This document shows, in pieces, positions 1 to 8,647 of a stretch of DNA of 64,000 bases. The first letter of the stretch is position 1. Every line of letters begins with the position of its first letter. The translations under genes were made by a program, and so were the position numbers. The stretch is taken from positions 612,088 to 676,087 of the forward strand of contig CAUJNA010002857.1 of assembly GCA_963377175.1 (NCBI GenBank), given 5' to 3'. Under the pieces are notes generated by a model. That model had not been told where the DNA came from and searched no databases. It saw only the letters and a program-made list of their open reading frames with translations. The stretch comes from Effrenium voratum (Eukaryota; Sar; Dinophyceae; Suessiales; Symbiodiniaceae).

Positions 1-42
1 TCAAGAAAATAAGGCGCTCCGAAGCGGCCAAATAGATTTTCA
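1..42 (+). repeat. 5' LTR of copia copy 1, partial (last 42 bp)
   Basis: Identical to the last 42 bases of the 115-bp 5' LTR at 14054-14168, ending in the canonical CA. The window starts inside the spliced-leader-like segment (only tcaag remains). Confidence 0.92.
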
Positions 43-1763
43 TGGTAGCGGGGAGCAGTAAAGGTTCAGAGGGACCTAAGCGCTCAATTTGGTACTACGC
101 CAGCAGAGGGCGTGGATCAGTACCGCCTTGGAGGCGGGGAGGCCGCGGACGCAGGAGCCCGGCGGCGGTAGAGCCGCCAGGCGAGGAGGGCGCTTCGGTC
201 GTGCCAGAGACCGAGGAGCTGCCCGAAGAGGCCCCGGTGGAGGAGACCGGGCCTGAGCAGCTCGGAGGAGCTGAAGAGGGGCCAGAAGAATTGGCCTCGG
301 GACCAGATTGGTCCCCCAACGAGGAGAGCGTTGCCCAGCAGGCAGCTGAGACAGAGAGGATCTTAGCTAAGCTGCTGGAGGAGCCAGAGGAGCCAGAGGA
401 GCCACCAAAGAAGAGAAAGAAGGGAGAGGATAAGCCCCCAGAGCCGAAGAAGCCGGCGCGCAAAGGGTGGATCGTCAATAGATCCACAGAGGCTTCAGCG
501 TCGGACTCGGACGCCTGGGGCACCTGGCGATCTCCTTTGATCGCCCTGGCAGCCCCGTCCTCATCGCATCCGGAGGCTGCCAGCAGCACAGCACCAGCAC
601 CAGCAGCAGAAGCAGCAGCTGAGGAAGAGGAGGTCCAAGTAGAATCAGAGGAGGAGGCCCCTGCAGCAGCTGAGGAGAAGCCCGAAGAAGCAGGCAAGGG
701 AAAGGGCAAAGGCAAGAAGGGCGAGAAGAAGAAGAAGAGCAAGGCGCCCTGGCCCCGCGTGAAGGAGAACTCAGCCGGCAAGTGGAAGGACGGACGCCGG
801 TCCAAGGAGGCGAGGTCCTACCGGTTCTTGCGGGGCTTGGTCAAGTTGAACTTGAAGCGCAATAACCCGATCCCGCCTGCAGTCCAGGAAGCCCTCGATC
901 AGTTTGAAGAAGAGTACGGCTACGAGGTGCCTGTCCCCAAAGGCTTTGGCAGGAACGTGCAGCCAAAGTCCCCTCCAGGTGGTCCAAGGCAAAGGCCTAA
1001 GCGGGAGTTGACCCGCCGTAAGAGAAGGCCGACCAGTGGAAGCACCTCGGAGGAGGAGGAGGGGCCCACCACTGCCAAAGCAGCCGCAGCAGCTGAGGAG
1101 GCAGCAGCACCGGGCGCTGAGCCAATTGCATTGCTGCCGGAGGTGGCAGCCGCGGCGAAGTCTGCAGGCCGCGTGATCAGTGTGGCGCTAGCCACGCAAG
1201 AGGCAGCACTGCGCAGAGTGCGTGCAGGCAAGGCCACCCCGGAATCTGCATTGGCCAGCAACTACCGCCTGAGGAACGCGGCAATCGCTCAGGAAATTGC
1301 TGAGAGCAAAGCACCGGCTCAGGGAACAGCCGGAGCTGCCATAGAGGCAGCGATCAGGGCCCAGGTGTTGGCCCGTGACAGCCTAGCAAAGGCTTGCAGC
1401 TCGTGCGACGAGAGGCACCGCGCCCAATACCCGTGGGTGTTGGAGCGTGCGGCGCGCATCGCGAGCCAAGGCAAGGGCGCGAAGGGCGCGACGCCTATCG
1501 CACCTGCTGTTGTCACCACTGCATCAAAGGCCCTTGCAGTGAACCCCAAGCCCGCGGCGAAGAAGCCGCCACCTGTGCCCAAGACAGCATCCGGAAAGCC
1601 TGCAGCAAAGGTCAAGTTGCAGCCCAAGCTCCGGAAACCTACACGTCGGGGTCCGAGATCTTTGTGGAGGAACCCGCCGAGGATAGCGAGGCAGACGTAT
1701 AGTCTGCCGAGGGCCAATGGCAGAATTAGCTGCCATACAAGCGCAACTGCAGCAGATCCTTGA
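42..1763 (+). CDS. Extra 5' ORF (ORF0) of the copia element, intact in this copy
   Basis: A 573-residue ORF precedes gag, which is unusual for copia elements. I recognise no family. The N-terminal third is rich in Glu, Pro and Ala with Lys-rich patches (EEPEEPEEPPKKRKK near residues 115-130; a KGKGKGKKGEKKKK tract near 225). The middle is basic and then alternates with Ala/Glu-rich helices. The ATG uses the last A of the LTR plus the first TG of the primer binding site. Its end overlaps the gag start (1717) by 47 bases. An overlapping frame (1394-1702) ends in an acidic tail 14 bases before the gag ATG, so the real C-terminus may use that frame. Possible roles (RNA or nucleoprotein binding) are inference from composition only. 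Confidence 0.6.
   Translation: MVAGSSKGSEGPKRSIWYYASRGRGSVPPWRRGGRGRRSPAAVEPPGEEGASVVPETEELPEEAPVEETGPEQLGGAEEGPEELASGPDWSPNEESVAQQAAETERILAKLLEEPEEPEEPPKKRKKGEDKPPEPKKPARKGWIVNRSTEASASDSDAWGTWRSPLIALAAPSSSHPEAASSTAPAPAAEAAAEEEEVQVESEEEAPAAAEEKPEEAGKGKGKGKKGEKKKKSKAPWPRVKENSAGKWKDGRRSKEARSYRFLRGLVKLNLKRNNPIPPAVQEALDQFEEEYGYEVPVPKGFGRNVQPKSPPGGPRQRPKRELTRRKRRPTSGSTSEEEEGPTTAKAAAAAEEAAAPGAEPIALLPEVAAAAKSAGRVISVALATQEAALRRVRAGKATPESALASNYRLRNAAIAQEIAESKAPAQGTAGAAIEAAIRAQVLARDSLAKACSSCDERHRAQYPWVLERAARIASQGKGAKGATPIAPAVVTTASKALAVNPKPAAKKPPPVPKTASGKPAAKVKLQPKLRKPTRRGPRSLWRNPPRIARQTYSLPRANGRISCHTSATAADP
43..56 (+). other. Primer binding site of copia copy 1
   Basis: TGGTAGCGGGGAGC starts directly after the LTR. 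Copia elements usually use the 3' end of initiator tRNA-Met, whose PBS begins TGGTA. The match to a dinoflagellate initiator tRNA is inferred. Confidence 0.7.
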
Positions 1764-2742
1764 GGAAAATAGAGTGTTGCGCGAGCAGCAACAGAGGCAA
1801 CAGGAACAAACTGCCCTGTTGACCCGGCTGGCCGAAAGCATGACAGAATTGGCCAGGAATACAAAAAGAGAGGAACCCAGGAAGCTGTTGGTTGACACAA
1901 AGGGGATTGGTAAGCCGGAACGGTTCAACAATGAAGAGCATACGTTCCGGAAGTGGGTGCGTTCAGTCACAAACCTTGTTGTCAGCATCTTTGGGAAGGA
2001 ATTTGAGAAAGTATTGGATTGGTGCCTCGATCACCAAGTCCTCAGTCTCTCCATGGGTTAAGGAAGAAAGCAAACGAAACAATTGGTCCCCTGTGTCTGG
2101 TAAACCGGACACCCCGTCCGGCTCCCCATGCGCGGCCTCGACTTCGTCCACAGTGATGTCGTCGGGCCCATCCTGATAGGCTGTTCTAATGGGTTCGAAG
2201 CGTGGAGAAGAATCCACCGCCGGTGGGATCCCCTAACCGCCGGACGGAAGAGAAACATACTCCGGGCGATATTGAACCCAGAACGTGTGAAACGGTGGGA
2301 AAATGTGAGGGCCGCAATAGAGCAACTAGAGGACCTTTTCAGGCGATATGAAAATCGCAAGAACGAAGCTGGTGAGAGAGAACGCCTGTCAGAAGACATA
2401 AAGGCGACCAGCTTGGAGTTGCTTGTACCCTCAGACATTGAACGCCACCTTTTGTTGAACAAAGGACGCCTCACAACCTACGCACAGATGAAATCAGAAA
2501 TTGACCTTGTGATTGAATCCTCTTTGGGAAGTAAGGCACCGATTTCACGCCCTGGCGCAGCATCCTCATCGGACAGTGGTCCGGCGCCCATGGACGTGGA
2601 CAGCCTCACAAAGGTCATCAACAGCTTGGTCAAAGGCAAGGGATCCGGTGGAAAGGGCAAGAGTAAGGGCAAAGGTAAAGACAAGGGCAGTGGGGGAAAA
2701 GGTTCAACTTCCAAGGACATAGTTTGCTTTAATTTCCGGTAA
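1717..2742 (+). pseudogene. gag: Gag of copia copy 1, interrupted by stops and a frameshift
   Basis: Gag starts at 1717 with a Gln-rich coiled coil, then a LVDTKGIGKPERF segment. The frame is closed by TAA at 2059-2061 and a second TAA near 2101, and reopens in the same frame at 2128. There the dinoflagellate-copia capsid region follows (NGFEAWRRIHRRWDPL; later LVPSDIERHLLLNKGRL) with a Gly/Lys-rich linker. At about 2734 a one-base insertion destroys the CCHC knuckle: copy 2 has CFNCGKAGHKAAEC, this copy ends CFNFR then stop. The two TAA codons are shared with copy 2, so they predate both insertions. The knuckle frameshift is private to this copy. Confidence 0.75.
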
Positions 2743-3472
2743 AGCCGGGCATAAAGCTGCGGAGTGCTGGAGTAAAAAGAAGGATGGCTCAAACAAAGGC
2801 TCAAGCAAAGGCTCAAAAGGAGGTGGAAAGAAAGGCAAGAGCAAGGGTAAGCACAAAGGAGCGAACTCACTGGAAGAGGACACAGGTGAGGGAGCCCATG
2901 AAGAAGAACAACCCGAAGGAGAGCTCGATGTGGGTATGTTTGAGCTGGGTGCACTTACAGCTGGAGAGGACCTCCAGGCTATGGAATGGGTCCGCTTCAA
3001 CTTGGACACCGGTGCAGCCCAGACAGCAATCCCATCGGACTGGGCAGACAAAGTGCCGGTCAAGGAAGGAACTGAGGTTATGTTCAAGACGGCCTCAGGT
3101 GAGCTGGTCCGTGGGACTGGTACAGGTGTGTTCAAAGGAACCGGAGAGTATGGGCACTGTTGTAGTGTCACAGGCCCGTTGGCTCCGGTACACAAACCCT
3201 TGGTCTCGGCCTACAAATGCTTGAAGCACGGCAGAGTTGCGGTGCTAGACGAGCATGGCGGGAATCTGATCCCGCAGGACTCCGAGGTTTCTGGCAAGAT
3301 CTTGGAGCTCATTGAGAAGGAGAAGAACAAGCACCATGCGAAGGCATGGATTCCGGTGTACCAGGAGAAAGGTGTCTACAACTTCTACCTAAGGCGAAGG
3401 CACCTACTCAGGGTTTTGGGCGGCAGCCCACAGTGGTGTAAGTCCGGCCCAAGCCATGGCAGCGGCAGATGA
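2743..3472 (+). pseudogene. Aspartic protease region of copia copy 1 (frameshifted)
   Basis: Continues Gag-Pro in the frame of 2930-3472. The retropepsin motif is FNLDTGAAQTAIP near 3000 (catalytic Asp in DTGA), followed by the single lobe expected of a retroviral-type protease. A one-base deletion near 3391, where copy 2 reads CTGAAGG, changes the frame just before the junction with integrase. The slippery heptamer GGGTTTT is at 3411-3417. With the knuckle frameshift upstream, this copy cannot make a normal Gag-Pro. Confidence 0.75.
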
Positions 3473-4259
3473 TGCCGCGCCCGCCGGACGAGGAGATGAG
3501 GACATGGGAGCACCTGAGGGCCGACCTGAGGGTGTTCCTGAGAGAGACGAGGAGAGTAAGAGAGATGACGGTTTACCCATCATCGCGAGCGACTACACCT
3601 TCATGACTACAGATGGCAAGGAAGATGGAAGAGCCAAGCCTATCTTGGTGATCAAAGACAGCCGGACGTTGTCCGTGGCAGCCACTTTTGTGGATGCAAA
3701 GGGTCCTACACCCTATGCCGTGAAGTTCTTTGCCAACTTTCTGAAGCACTTAGGCTATCGGAGAGCGGTCATGATGAGCGATGGTGAGCATTCGATTGTT
3801 GCTCTTAAGGAGCAGGCAGCCCGTGAGGCTGGAGTGGAAAACGTTCCACAGGAGTCCCCGGTGGGTGACCACCGGAGCAATGGACTTGCGGAGAATGCAG
3901 TCCGTGAGGTCAAGAGGCAGGTAAGAGTCTTGAGGTCTTCTTTAGAAGAGATGATCGGCAAGGTTCTACGCGAGGACGATCCCGTCCTGGCATGGCTTCC
4001 GCGGCATGCGGCAGACCTGATGTGCCGGTACCGCAAAGGACCGGACGGCCGCACGCCTGAACACAGGCGTTGTGGTAAGAACTGGCGAAAGCCAGCGATC
4101 GCTATAGGCGAAAAGTTGTACTACCGTGAGGTAGGAGAAGGAGTACGACATCTTAAGGAAGGCCGGTACATCGGCCACCATGGTCGTACCGGATCACTTT
4201 TGGTGATCACAGCAGATGGTGTCAAGACGGGCACTGGAGTCCGCAGGCTGGCGGACTGA
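3456..4259 (+). CDS. Copia integrase core (pol, part 1), copy 1
   Basis: The rve-type core has the first Asp in IIASDYTFM, the second in MMSDGEHSIVAL and the Glu in GLAENAVREVKRQVR, giving the DDE triad. The region after it (EKLYYREVGEG...YIGHHGRTGS) resembles the copia integrase C-terminal part. I do not see an N-terminal HHCC zinc domain. The ORF ends in TGA (4257-4259). The same frame stays open immediately afterwards into the methyltransferase/RT ORF, so this TGA splits one pol polyprotein. Copy 2 has the same TGA. Confidence 0.8.
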   Translation: MAAADDAAPAGRGDEDMGAPEGRPEGVPERDEESKRDDGLPIIASDYTFMTTDGKEDGRAKPILVIKDSRTLSVAATFVDAKGPTPYAVKFFANFLKHLGYRRAVMMSDGEHSIVALKEQAAREAGVENVPQESPVGDHRSNGLAENAVREVKRQVRVLRSSLEEMIGKVLREDDPVLAWLPRHAADLMCRYRKGPDGRTPEHRRCGKNWRKPAIAIGEKLYYREVGEGVRHLKEGRYIGHHGRTGSLLVITADGVKTGTGVRRLAD

Positions 4260-6400
4260 GACCGTTGGGTAGCCGACGGATGGGATGCCCTACGAGGGCT
4301 TCCATGGGAGGTGACTGCACGGAGGTCACCGGGCACGCCACGTGCCGGAGCGGCTGGAGAAGCCGTTGTCTTGGTTGGAGAGCCAAGGACGGAGGCGCCA
4401 CCAGCAGTTCATGTCATGGCGCCACCTATGCAGAAGAGGATCTACATCCGGAAGGCAGACGTCGAGAAGTATACGCCTACAGATGGGTGCCCAGGATGCA
4501 CATGCATTTTGCTGGGCCAATCTACCGTGTTGCCACACACGGAAGCATGCAGAGCCAGGATTGTGACTCTGATGCAACAAGATGAGGAAGGCAAGAGCAG
4601 ATTAGAAGAACACGAGAGGAAGAAGAGATCTAAAAGAGATGAGAAGAACGAGGCCCCTGAGAGGGATGTGACAGCTGATGACGCAGCTGGAGCACCGGCC
4701 GACAAGGCCGTGCAAGCTAGTGAAGAACGCAGGGATGAGGGCATTTTGCCATACCCTGACAACCCAGAGGAGAGGTCAAGCCTGAAACGTGCACCTGCAG
4801 AGCCCAGCAGTAGCAGTACGCCTGCAGGGAGTAAGGCTAAAGCCTCACCGGTCAAGCCTCAGAAAAGACCGGGAGAACTCAGGATAGCCGCTGGACCTAA
4901 GCTGAAGGTCCAGCCACCCCAAGGAGAGAAGAGAGAACCTGAGGTATCAGTTGAAGATTTGAGAGATCAGACTGGAGAGCCACCTGCTGGAGCAAATACT
5001 CCAGGGCAGCCCCCGGACGCGGGAGGACTGTCTTTGAGCAGGGCAAAGGAGGTGGTGAAGAGGATGATCGAAAGGAGAATCAAGCAGGTCTATGAGCAGC
5101 AGGAGGTAGAGATCTCGTCAGTGGAAATTGAGACTCTAGCCAGCATAAGCTGCGAGCTAAGCGCAGTACACATTATGGAAGTGTACAGTCCAGCAAGATT
5201 CTCTAAGGAGGCGAGCAGGTTTGGTTTAAAGCCTGGTTTCGCAATCGACCTTGAGGAGGCTAAACCCGACGGTTCGTTCTGGGACCTTAGCAGGCCAGAA
5301 GACGTCGAGGCCGTAAACCAACTGATTGATCGCGACGAACCAGTACTACTGACTGGGAGTCCGCCGTGTGATCAATTCAGCCACTTGCAGAACATCAACA
5401 AGTACAGGGTCAGCCCGGATCAACGTAAGATCCGTATGGATAAAGCACTGGAGCATTTGCACAACTCATGCAGCTTCTATAGGAAGCAGCTGGATACAGG
5501 ACGCCTGTTCTTGCACGAGGCGCCCTGGAGTGCCACTTCGTGGAAAGATCCTGAAGTCAAGGAACTGACGGATCGCCCGGACACATATTTGGTCCGAGGG
5601 CCGAAGTGCCGATGGGAGATGATGGCGACAGACCGCCGTGGTCTTCAAGGCACGGGCTATGTGAGAAAGGAGACCGGTTGGCTCACTAATAGCCGGGAGC
5701 TTGCTGAGCTCTTGGAAGGTGAGTGCAGCAACAAGGCAGGGAAAGATCCCTGGCACAGGCATGTACACCTTATTGGTGGAATTGCCAAACAGGCCGCCAG
5801 GTACCCACCTGCGCTGGTCAAAGCTGTCCTTCGGACAGTCAAAGCTTATCTTGTACAGAAGGGTGAGCTTAACTCAATGGAGTCGAATACATCAGGGCCA
5901 ATCTGTGAGGAACCTTTTGTTCCAGCAGGCTACATTGAAGAGTACTGGGATGATGTGAATGGAGGACTTCTACCAGCGGAAGAAGTTAAGAAGGCCAGAA
6001 CTCTTGAGATGGACTACTTCAAGAAGCAAGGAGTTTACCGGAAGGTGCCGGTAACACAATGCTACGCAGAGGGACTTCGTCCAATCACGGTGAGATGGTT
6101 AGACACGAACAAAGGAGATCCGGAAAAGCCCAACTACCGGTCTAGATTAGTTGCCCGTGAAATTAAGGCAGCTAAGAAGCCGGAAGAACAGTTGCCGCAG
6201 AACCTCCTGTTCTCGTCAACGCCACCGTTGGAGGCAATGCGCTACTTGCTGAGTGCCTGGGCAACAGACCGGGTGTCAGCCAAGGGCCGGAGACTGAAGC
6301 TCGGTCTCTGGGACATAAGTCGAGCGCACTTTTATGGAGTTCCGAAGCGACGCATATATGTGGAGCTTCCACCAGAAGACGCAGAAGAAGGCTTCTGTGG
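4260..6400 (+). CDS. Copia pol part 2: Cys-rich segment, methyltransferase-like domain, start of RT (cut by gap)
   Basis: The frame is open from 4260; the first ATG is 4311. It carries a DVEKYTPTDGCPGC...HTEACRAR segment typical of dinoflagellate copia polyproteins, an acidic/basic linker, and a C5-methyltransferase-like domain (SPPC motif, GSPPCDQFS). RT follows: the VRWLDTNKGD and LVAREIK region, then the first catalytic Asp in LGLWDISRAHFYG. The ORF runs into the N gap at 6401. The intact domain order is described under copy 2 (18344-21667). Confidence 0.85.
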
Positions 6401-6500
6401 NNNNNNNNNNNNNNNNNNNNNNNNNNNNNNNNNNNNNNNNNNNNNNNNNNNNNNNNNNNNNNNNNNNNNNNNNNNNNNNNNNNNNNNNNNNNNNNNNNNN
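6401..6500. other. Assembly gap (100 N)
   Basis: Exactly 100 N, a common placeholder for a gap of unknown size. It falls inside copia copy 1 where the two copies are identical, so an unresolved repeat is the likely cause. The rest of copy 1 and an unknown amount of viral or host DNA may be missing. Confidence 0.98.
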
Positions 6501-6594
6501 AAATCCATTTACTAACCACGATTACATAACTGGATACGGTGATATGGGGCGTGATGTTTCAAGAAGTGTTGAACCTGTAAGTGTGATAATGTAG
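6501..6594 (+). CDS. C-terminal fragment of an unknown viral gene (5' end in gap)
   Basis: An open frame emerges from the gap and ends with TAG at 6592-6594. About 30 residues remain, containing NHDYITGYGDMG and ending in EPVSVIM. Base composition switches sharply to AT-rich here, so this is viral rather than copia. I do not recognise the family. It lies upstream of, and on the same strand as, the capsid gene, where PLVs often carry other structural genes; that is context only. Confidence 0.5.
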
Positions 6595-6637
6595 TTAAAT
6601 AAGTACTTAAGTATATAAATGTATATATGAATTATAT

Positions 6638-6934
6638 ATGAATAATCAGTTAAATGAAAACTTGACAGAAAGTGAAACAACATATACACCATTAACAATT
6701 GAACAAAGATTAATGGATTTATATAGAGATACTAAACGAACATATGTAAGATGCCAATGCGGATGTTATATATTTAGAGGTTTTGAATATTCCAACTGTT
6801 ATAATTTTATCTTGTTTAAAGCAAAAGTCGCAAATAATAAGTTCTTGTTATTAAATGACAACAACAGATGTAATCACACTCAATCAGACATTGACAATAT
6901 AGTAAAAAGACAAAACATAAATTTATTATCATAA
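6638..6934 (+). CDS. Hypothetical viral protein, 98 aa
   Basis: A compact ORF with a central Cys cluster (VRCQCGCYIF) and two later Cys residues (SNCYNF, NRCNHT), which could bind a metal. No family is recognised. The start lies 34 bases after TACTTAAGTATATAA, similar to the TACTTAAAGA/AT-rich motif in front of the genes at 23416 and 24220. The next ORF begins 8 bases after its stop, so the two may be cotranscribed. Confidence 0.6.
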   Translation: MNNQLNENLTESETTYTPLTIEQRLMDLYRDTKRTYVRCQCGCYIFRGFEYSNCYNFILFKAKVANNKFLLLNDNNRCNHTQSDIDNIVKRQNINLLS

Positions 6935-6942
6935 TAATATTA

Positions 6943-7167
6943 ATGATACAACATGAGAAATATGACAATGAAACAACGGATGATATGATTAAGAATGAAA
7001 ATAAAAAGTATAAGAAAAGTTCATATGATGAAATTAGAGAATTTGTCTTGGAGAAAGAAAAAGGCAATACTCCAGTTGAAGATAAGATTAAGAAAAAGAA
7101 AATGAAAATATTTAAAAATAATAATTCTAACCAAAAGGATCACACTAAATTATTTAATTTTGTTTAA
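6943..7167 (+). CDS. Hypothetical viral protein, 74 aa, highly charged
   Basis: A very Lys/Glu/Asn-rich small protein, probably helical, with basic tracts (KIKKKKMKIFKNNN). No domain is recognised. It sits between the 98-aa ORF and the capsid gene in the same direction with little spacing, as expected for a compact virus. The low complexity of the region means an ORF of this length is only moderately strong evidence. Confidence 0.5.
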   Translation: MIQHEKYDNETTDDMIKNENKKYKKSSYDEIREFVLEKEKGNTPVEDKIKKKKMKIFKNNNSNQKDHTKLFNFV

Positions 7168-7200
7168 ATTATTTCTAAATTAGATTATATATATATAGTA

Positions 7201-8583
7201 ATGGAAACTTTTAGTGCTGAAGATATTCTAATTGACAACCTCTCATTTAAATTAAATAAAGGTGCAAGTTATATCAACGACCGTCGTTCTGTCTCGTTTT
7301 TTCCTTCTGGGAGTAATATCTACACTCCTTCATCAGGCCAGCGTGTGTTGAAAATAGCGTTAAATGCTGAAGATAATAGTTGGTTAGACCCACAGAGTGT
7401 AATGGTTTATTTCACTGTTGAAAACACTGACTCGTCAGACAATAAACGCTTGCGTCCTCTGTCTCCTGCTTATTCCTTTTTTAGAAGAGCAAGACTAATT
7501 GCTGGTAATCAACTTGTTGAAGACATTGATTATTACAACCGAAATCATCACATGATGAGTTGCATGATGTCAAAAGGAGCAAGAGACAATGAAGACGCCC
7601 AGAGTTTTGGTTATAGATATGATGATGATTTAAACACACGTCGTGCAGTTCCTTCATCGGGTCATATTGGTCCTGCATATGACGCTTACACAATTCCAGG
7701 CTTTAACAGAAAAATGGTTGTAGGATTTAAACCGATGCTTGGTTTATTCAATCAATTTAAGTATATCCCGTTAAAAGCGTGTCCTCTTGTTTTAGAACTT
7801 GAATTACTTTCAAATTTTACCGATTGTGTTGTTACAGCGGGTGGGTCGAGGTTTCCAGCAAGTGGCAATGCAGACTCAAGCATTCATACAAATGAGCAGT
7901 TCTCAATTAGTAACGCATTCCTTCAAACTGATTTGGTAAGCTTGGACAATGACCTCCACAATAAATATGTTGCTCACCTACTTGATGGGAAAGAATTACC
8001 TATTACTTATAATACTTCTATTTGTCAATCTAATCAAGTTCCCGATGGTTCGTCATCAATTAACACCACAGTTGTTCGTTCAGTGTCTAAACTCGTTGCC
8101 GCGTTCATCTCTTTCAGTAAAAGCGGAGTAGGCGATACTCACGTTATGAAAGAATACAACAATTTCTATCATCCTATGTATTATTTAAACTACCAAGAAA
8201 GTGGATACTACAATCACGACCATGATTTAGAATTTCAACTTCAATTAGGTTCAAAACTATATCCTGAGTATCCTTGCCGTTCATTAACACAAGCATTCTA
8301 TTATTTACGAAAAGCATTAAATTTACCATTGTTCCATCAACATCATTTATCGATTGAATATTATGCTTATCGTGTTGATAAGTTTATCTTTGCTATGGAT
8401 TTCGAAAAGGTTCCCGATAGTTCATATACTGGAATTAACACTAAAGCCGGACAACAGCTTTTAATTCGTGTGAATCCTGTTGGAAATATGGTAACAGCAA
8501 ATATGCCAGATACAATATATATAACGTTAGTGAGTGAACAAATATTATCCATTAGAGACGCCGGAGTTCAGATTTTGGATTAA
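7201..8583 (+). CDS. MCP: Major capsid protein (double-jelly-roll type, PLV/polinton-like)
   Basis: A 460-residue protein that I read as the major capsid protein of a polinton-like virus. Length fits the PLV/virophage/polinton range, and it has features common in such capsids. The N-terminal strand region holds RRSVSFFPSGSNIY; then comes LNAEDNSWLDPQSVMVYFTV, an early jelly-roll strand pair; then SPAYSFFRRARLIAGNQLVEDI, a typical spot for the first barrel. The second barrel would begin around residue 260. The gene is intact, AT-rich and intron-free. It is followed on the same strand by the fibre gene and preceded by an A/T stretch (TATATATATAG) 3 bases before the ATG. The assignment rests on pattern and context (packaging ATPase and polinton-type integrase nearby); a structure prediction would settle the fold. 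Confidence 0.8.
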   Translation: METFSAEDILIDNLSFKLNKGASYINDRRSVSFFPSGSNIYTPSSGQRVLKIALNAEDNSWLDPQSVMVYFTVENTDSSDNKRLRPLSPAYSFFRRARLIAGNQLVEDIDYYNRNHHMMSCMMSKGARDNEDAQSFGYRYDDDLNTRRAVPSSGHIGPAYDAYTIPGFNRKMVVGFKPMLGLFNQFKYIPLKACPLVLELELLSNFTDCVVTAGGSRFPASGNADSSIHTNEQFSISNAFLQTDLVSLDNDLHNKYVAHLLDGKELPITYNTSICQSNQVPDGSSSINTTVVRSVSKLVAAFISFSKSGVGDTHVMKEYNNFYHPMYYLNYQESGYYNHDHDLEFQLQLGSKLYPEYPCRSLTQAFYYLRKALNLPLFHQHHLSIEYYAYRVDKFIFAMDFEKVPDSSYTGINTKAGQQLLIRVNPVGNMVTANMPDTIYITLVSEQILSIRDAGVQILD

Positions 8584-8647
8584 GAATAAGTAAAAATGAT
8601 AATATTAAAAATAAATAAATATTATCATTTTCTACTATTAATATATA

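Larger units (their letters stand above)
1..6400 (+). mobile_element. Ty1/copia retrotransposon copy 1, 3' end lost in assembly gap
   Basis: This is a copia-order LTR element (Gag, protease, integrase, RT/RNase H in that order). It begins inside its 5' LTR and is cut by the N run at 6401 within the reverse transcriptase. It is nearly identical to the complete copy at 14054-21858: position 6400 matches 20484. Differences seen by eye are: 44 bp near 238-281 present here but deleted in copy 2; 3 bp extra in copy 2 near 14280; and single-base indels near 1880, 2734 and 3391. About 1.37 kb of the element (rest of RT, RNase H, 3' LTR) should lie inside the gap. Its left flank is outside the window, so its target duplication cannot be tested. 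Confidence 0.93.

Noticed and set aside
95..2474. Long minus-strand ORFs across the copia ORF0 and gag
   Set aside because: They are shadows of GC-rich plus-strand coding and have no motifs; the same applies to 14243-16558.
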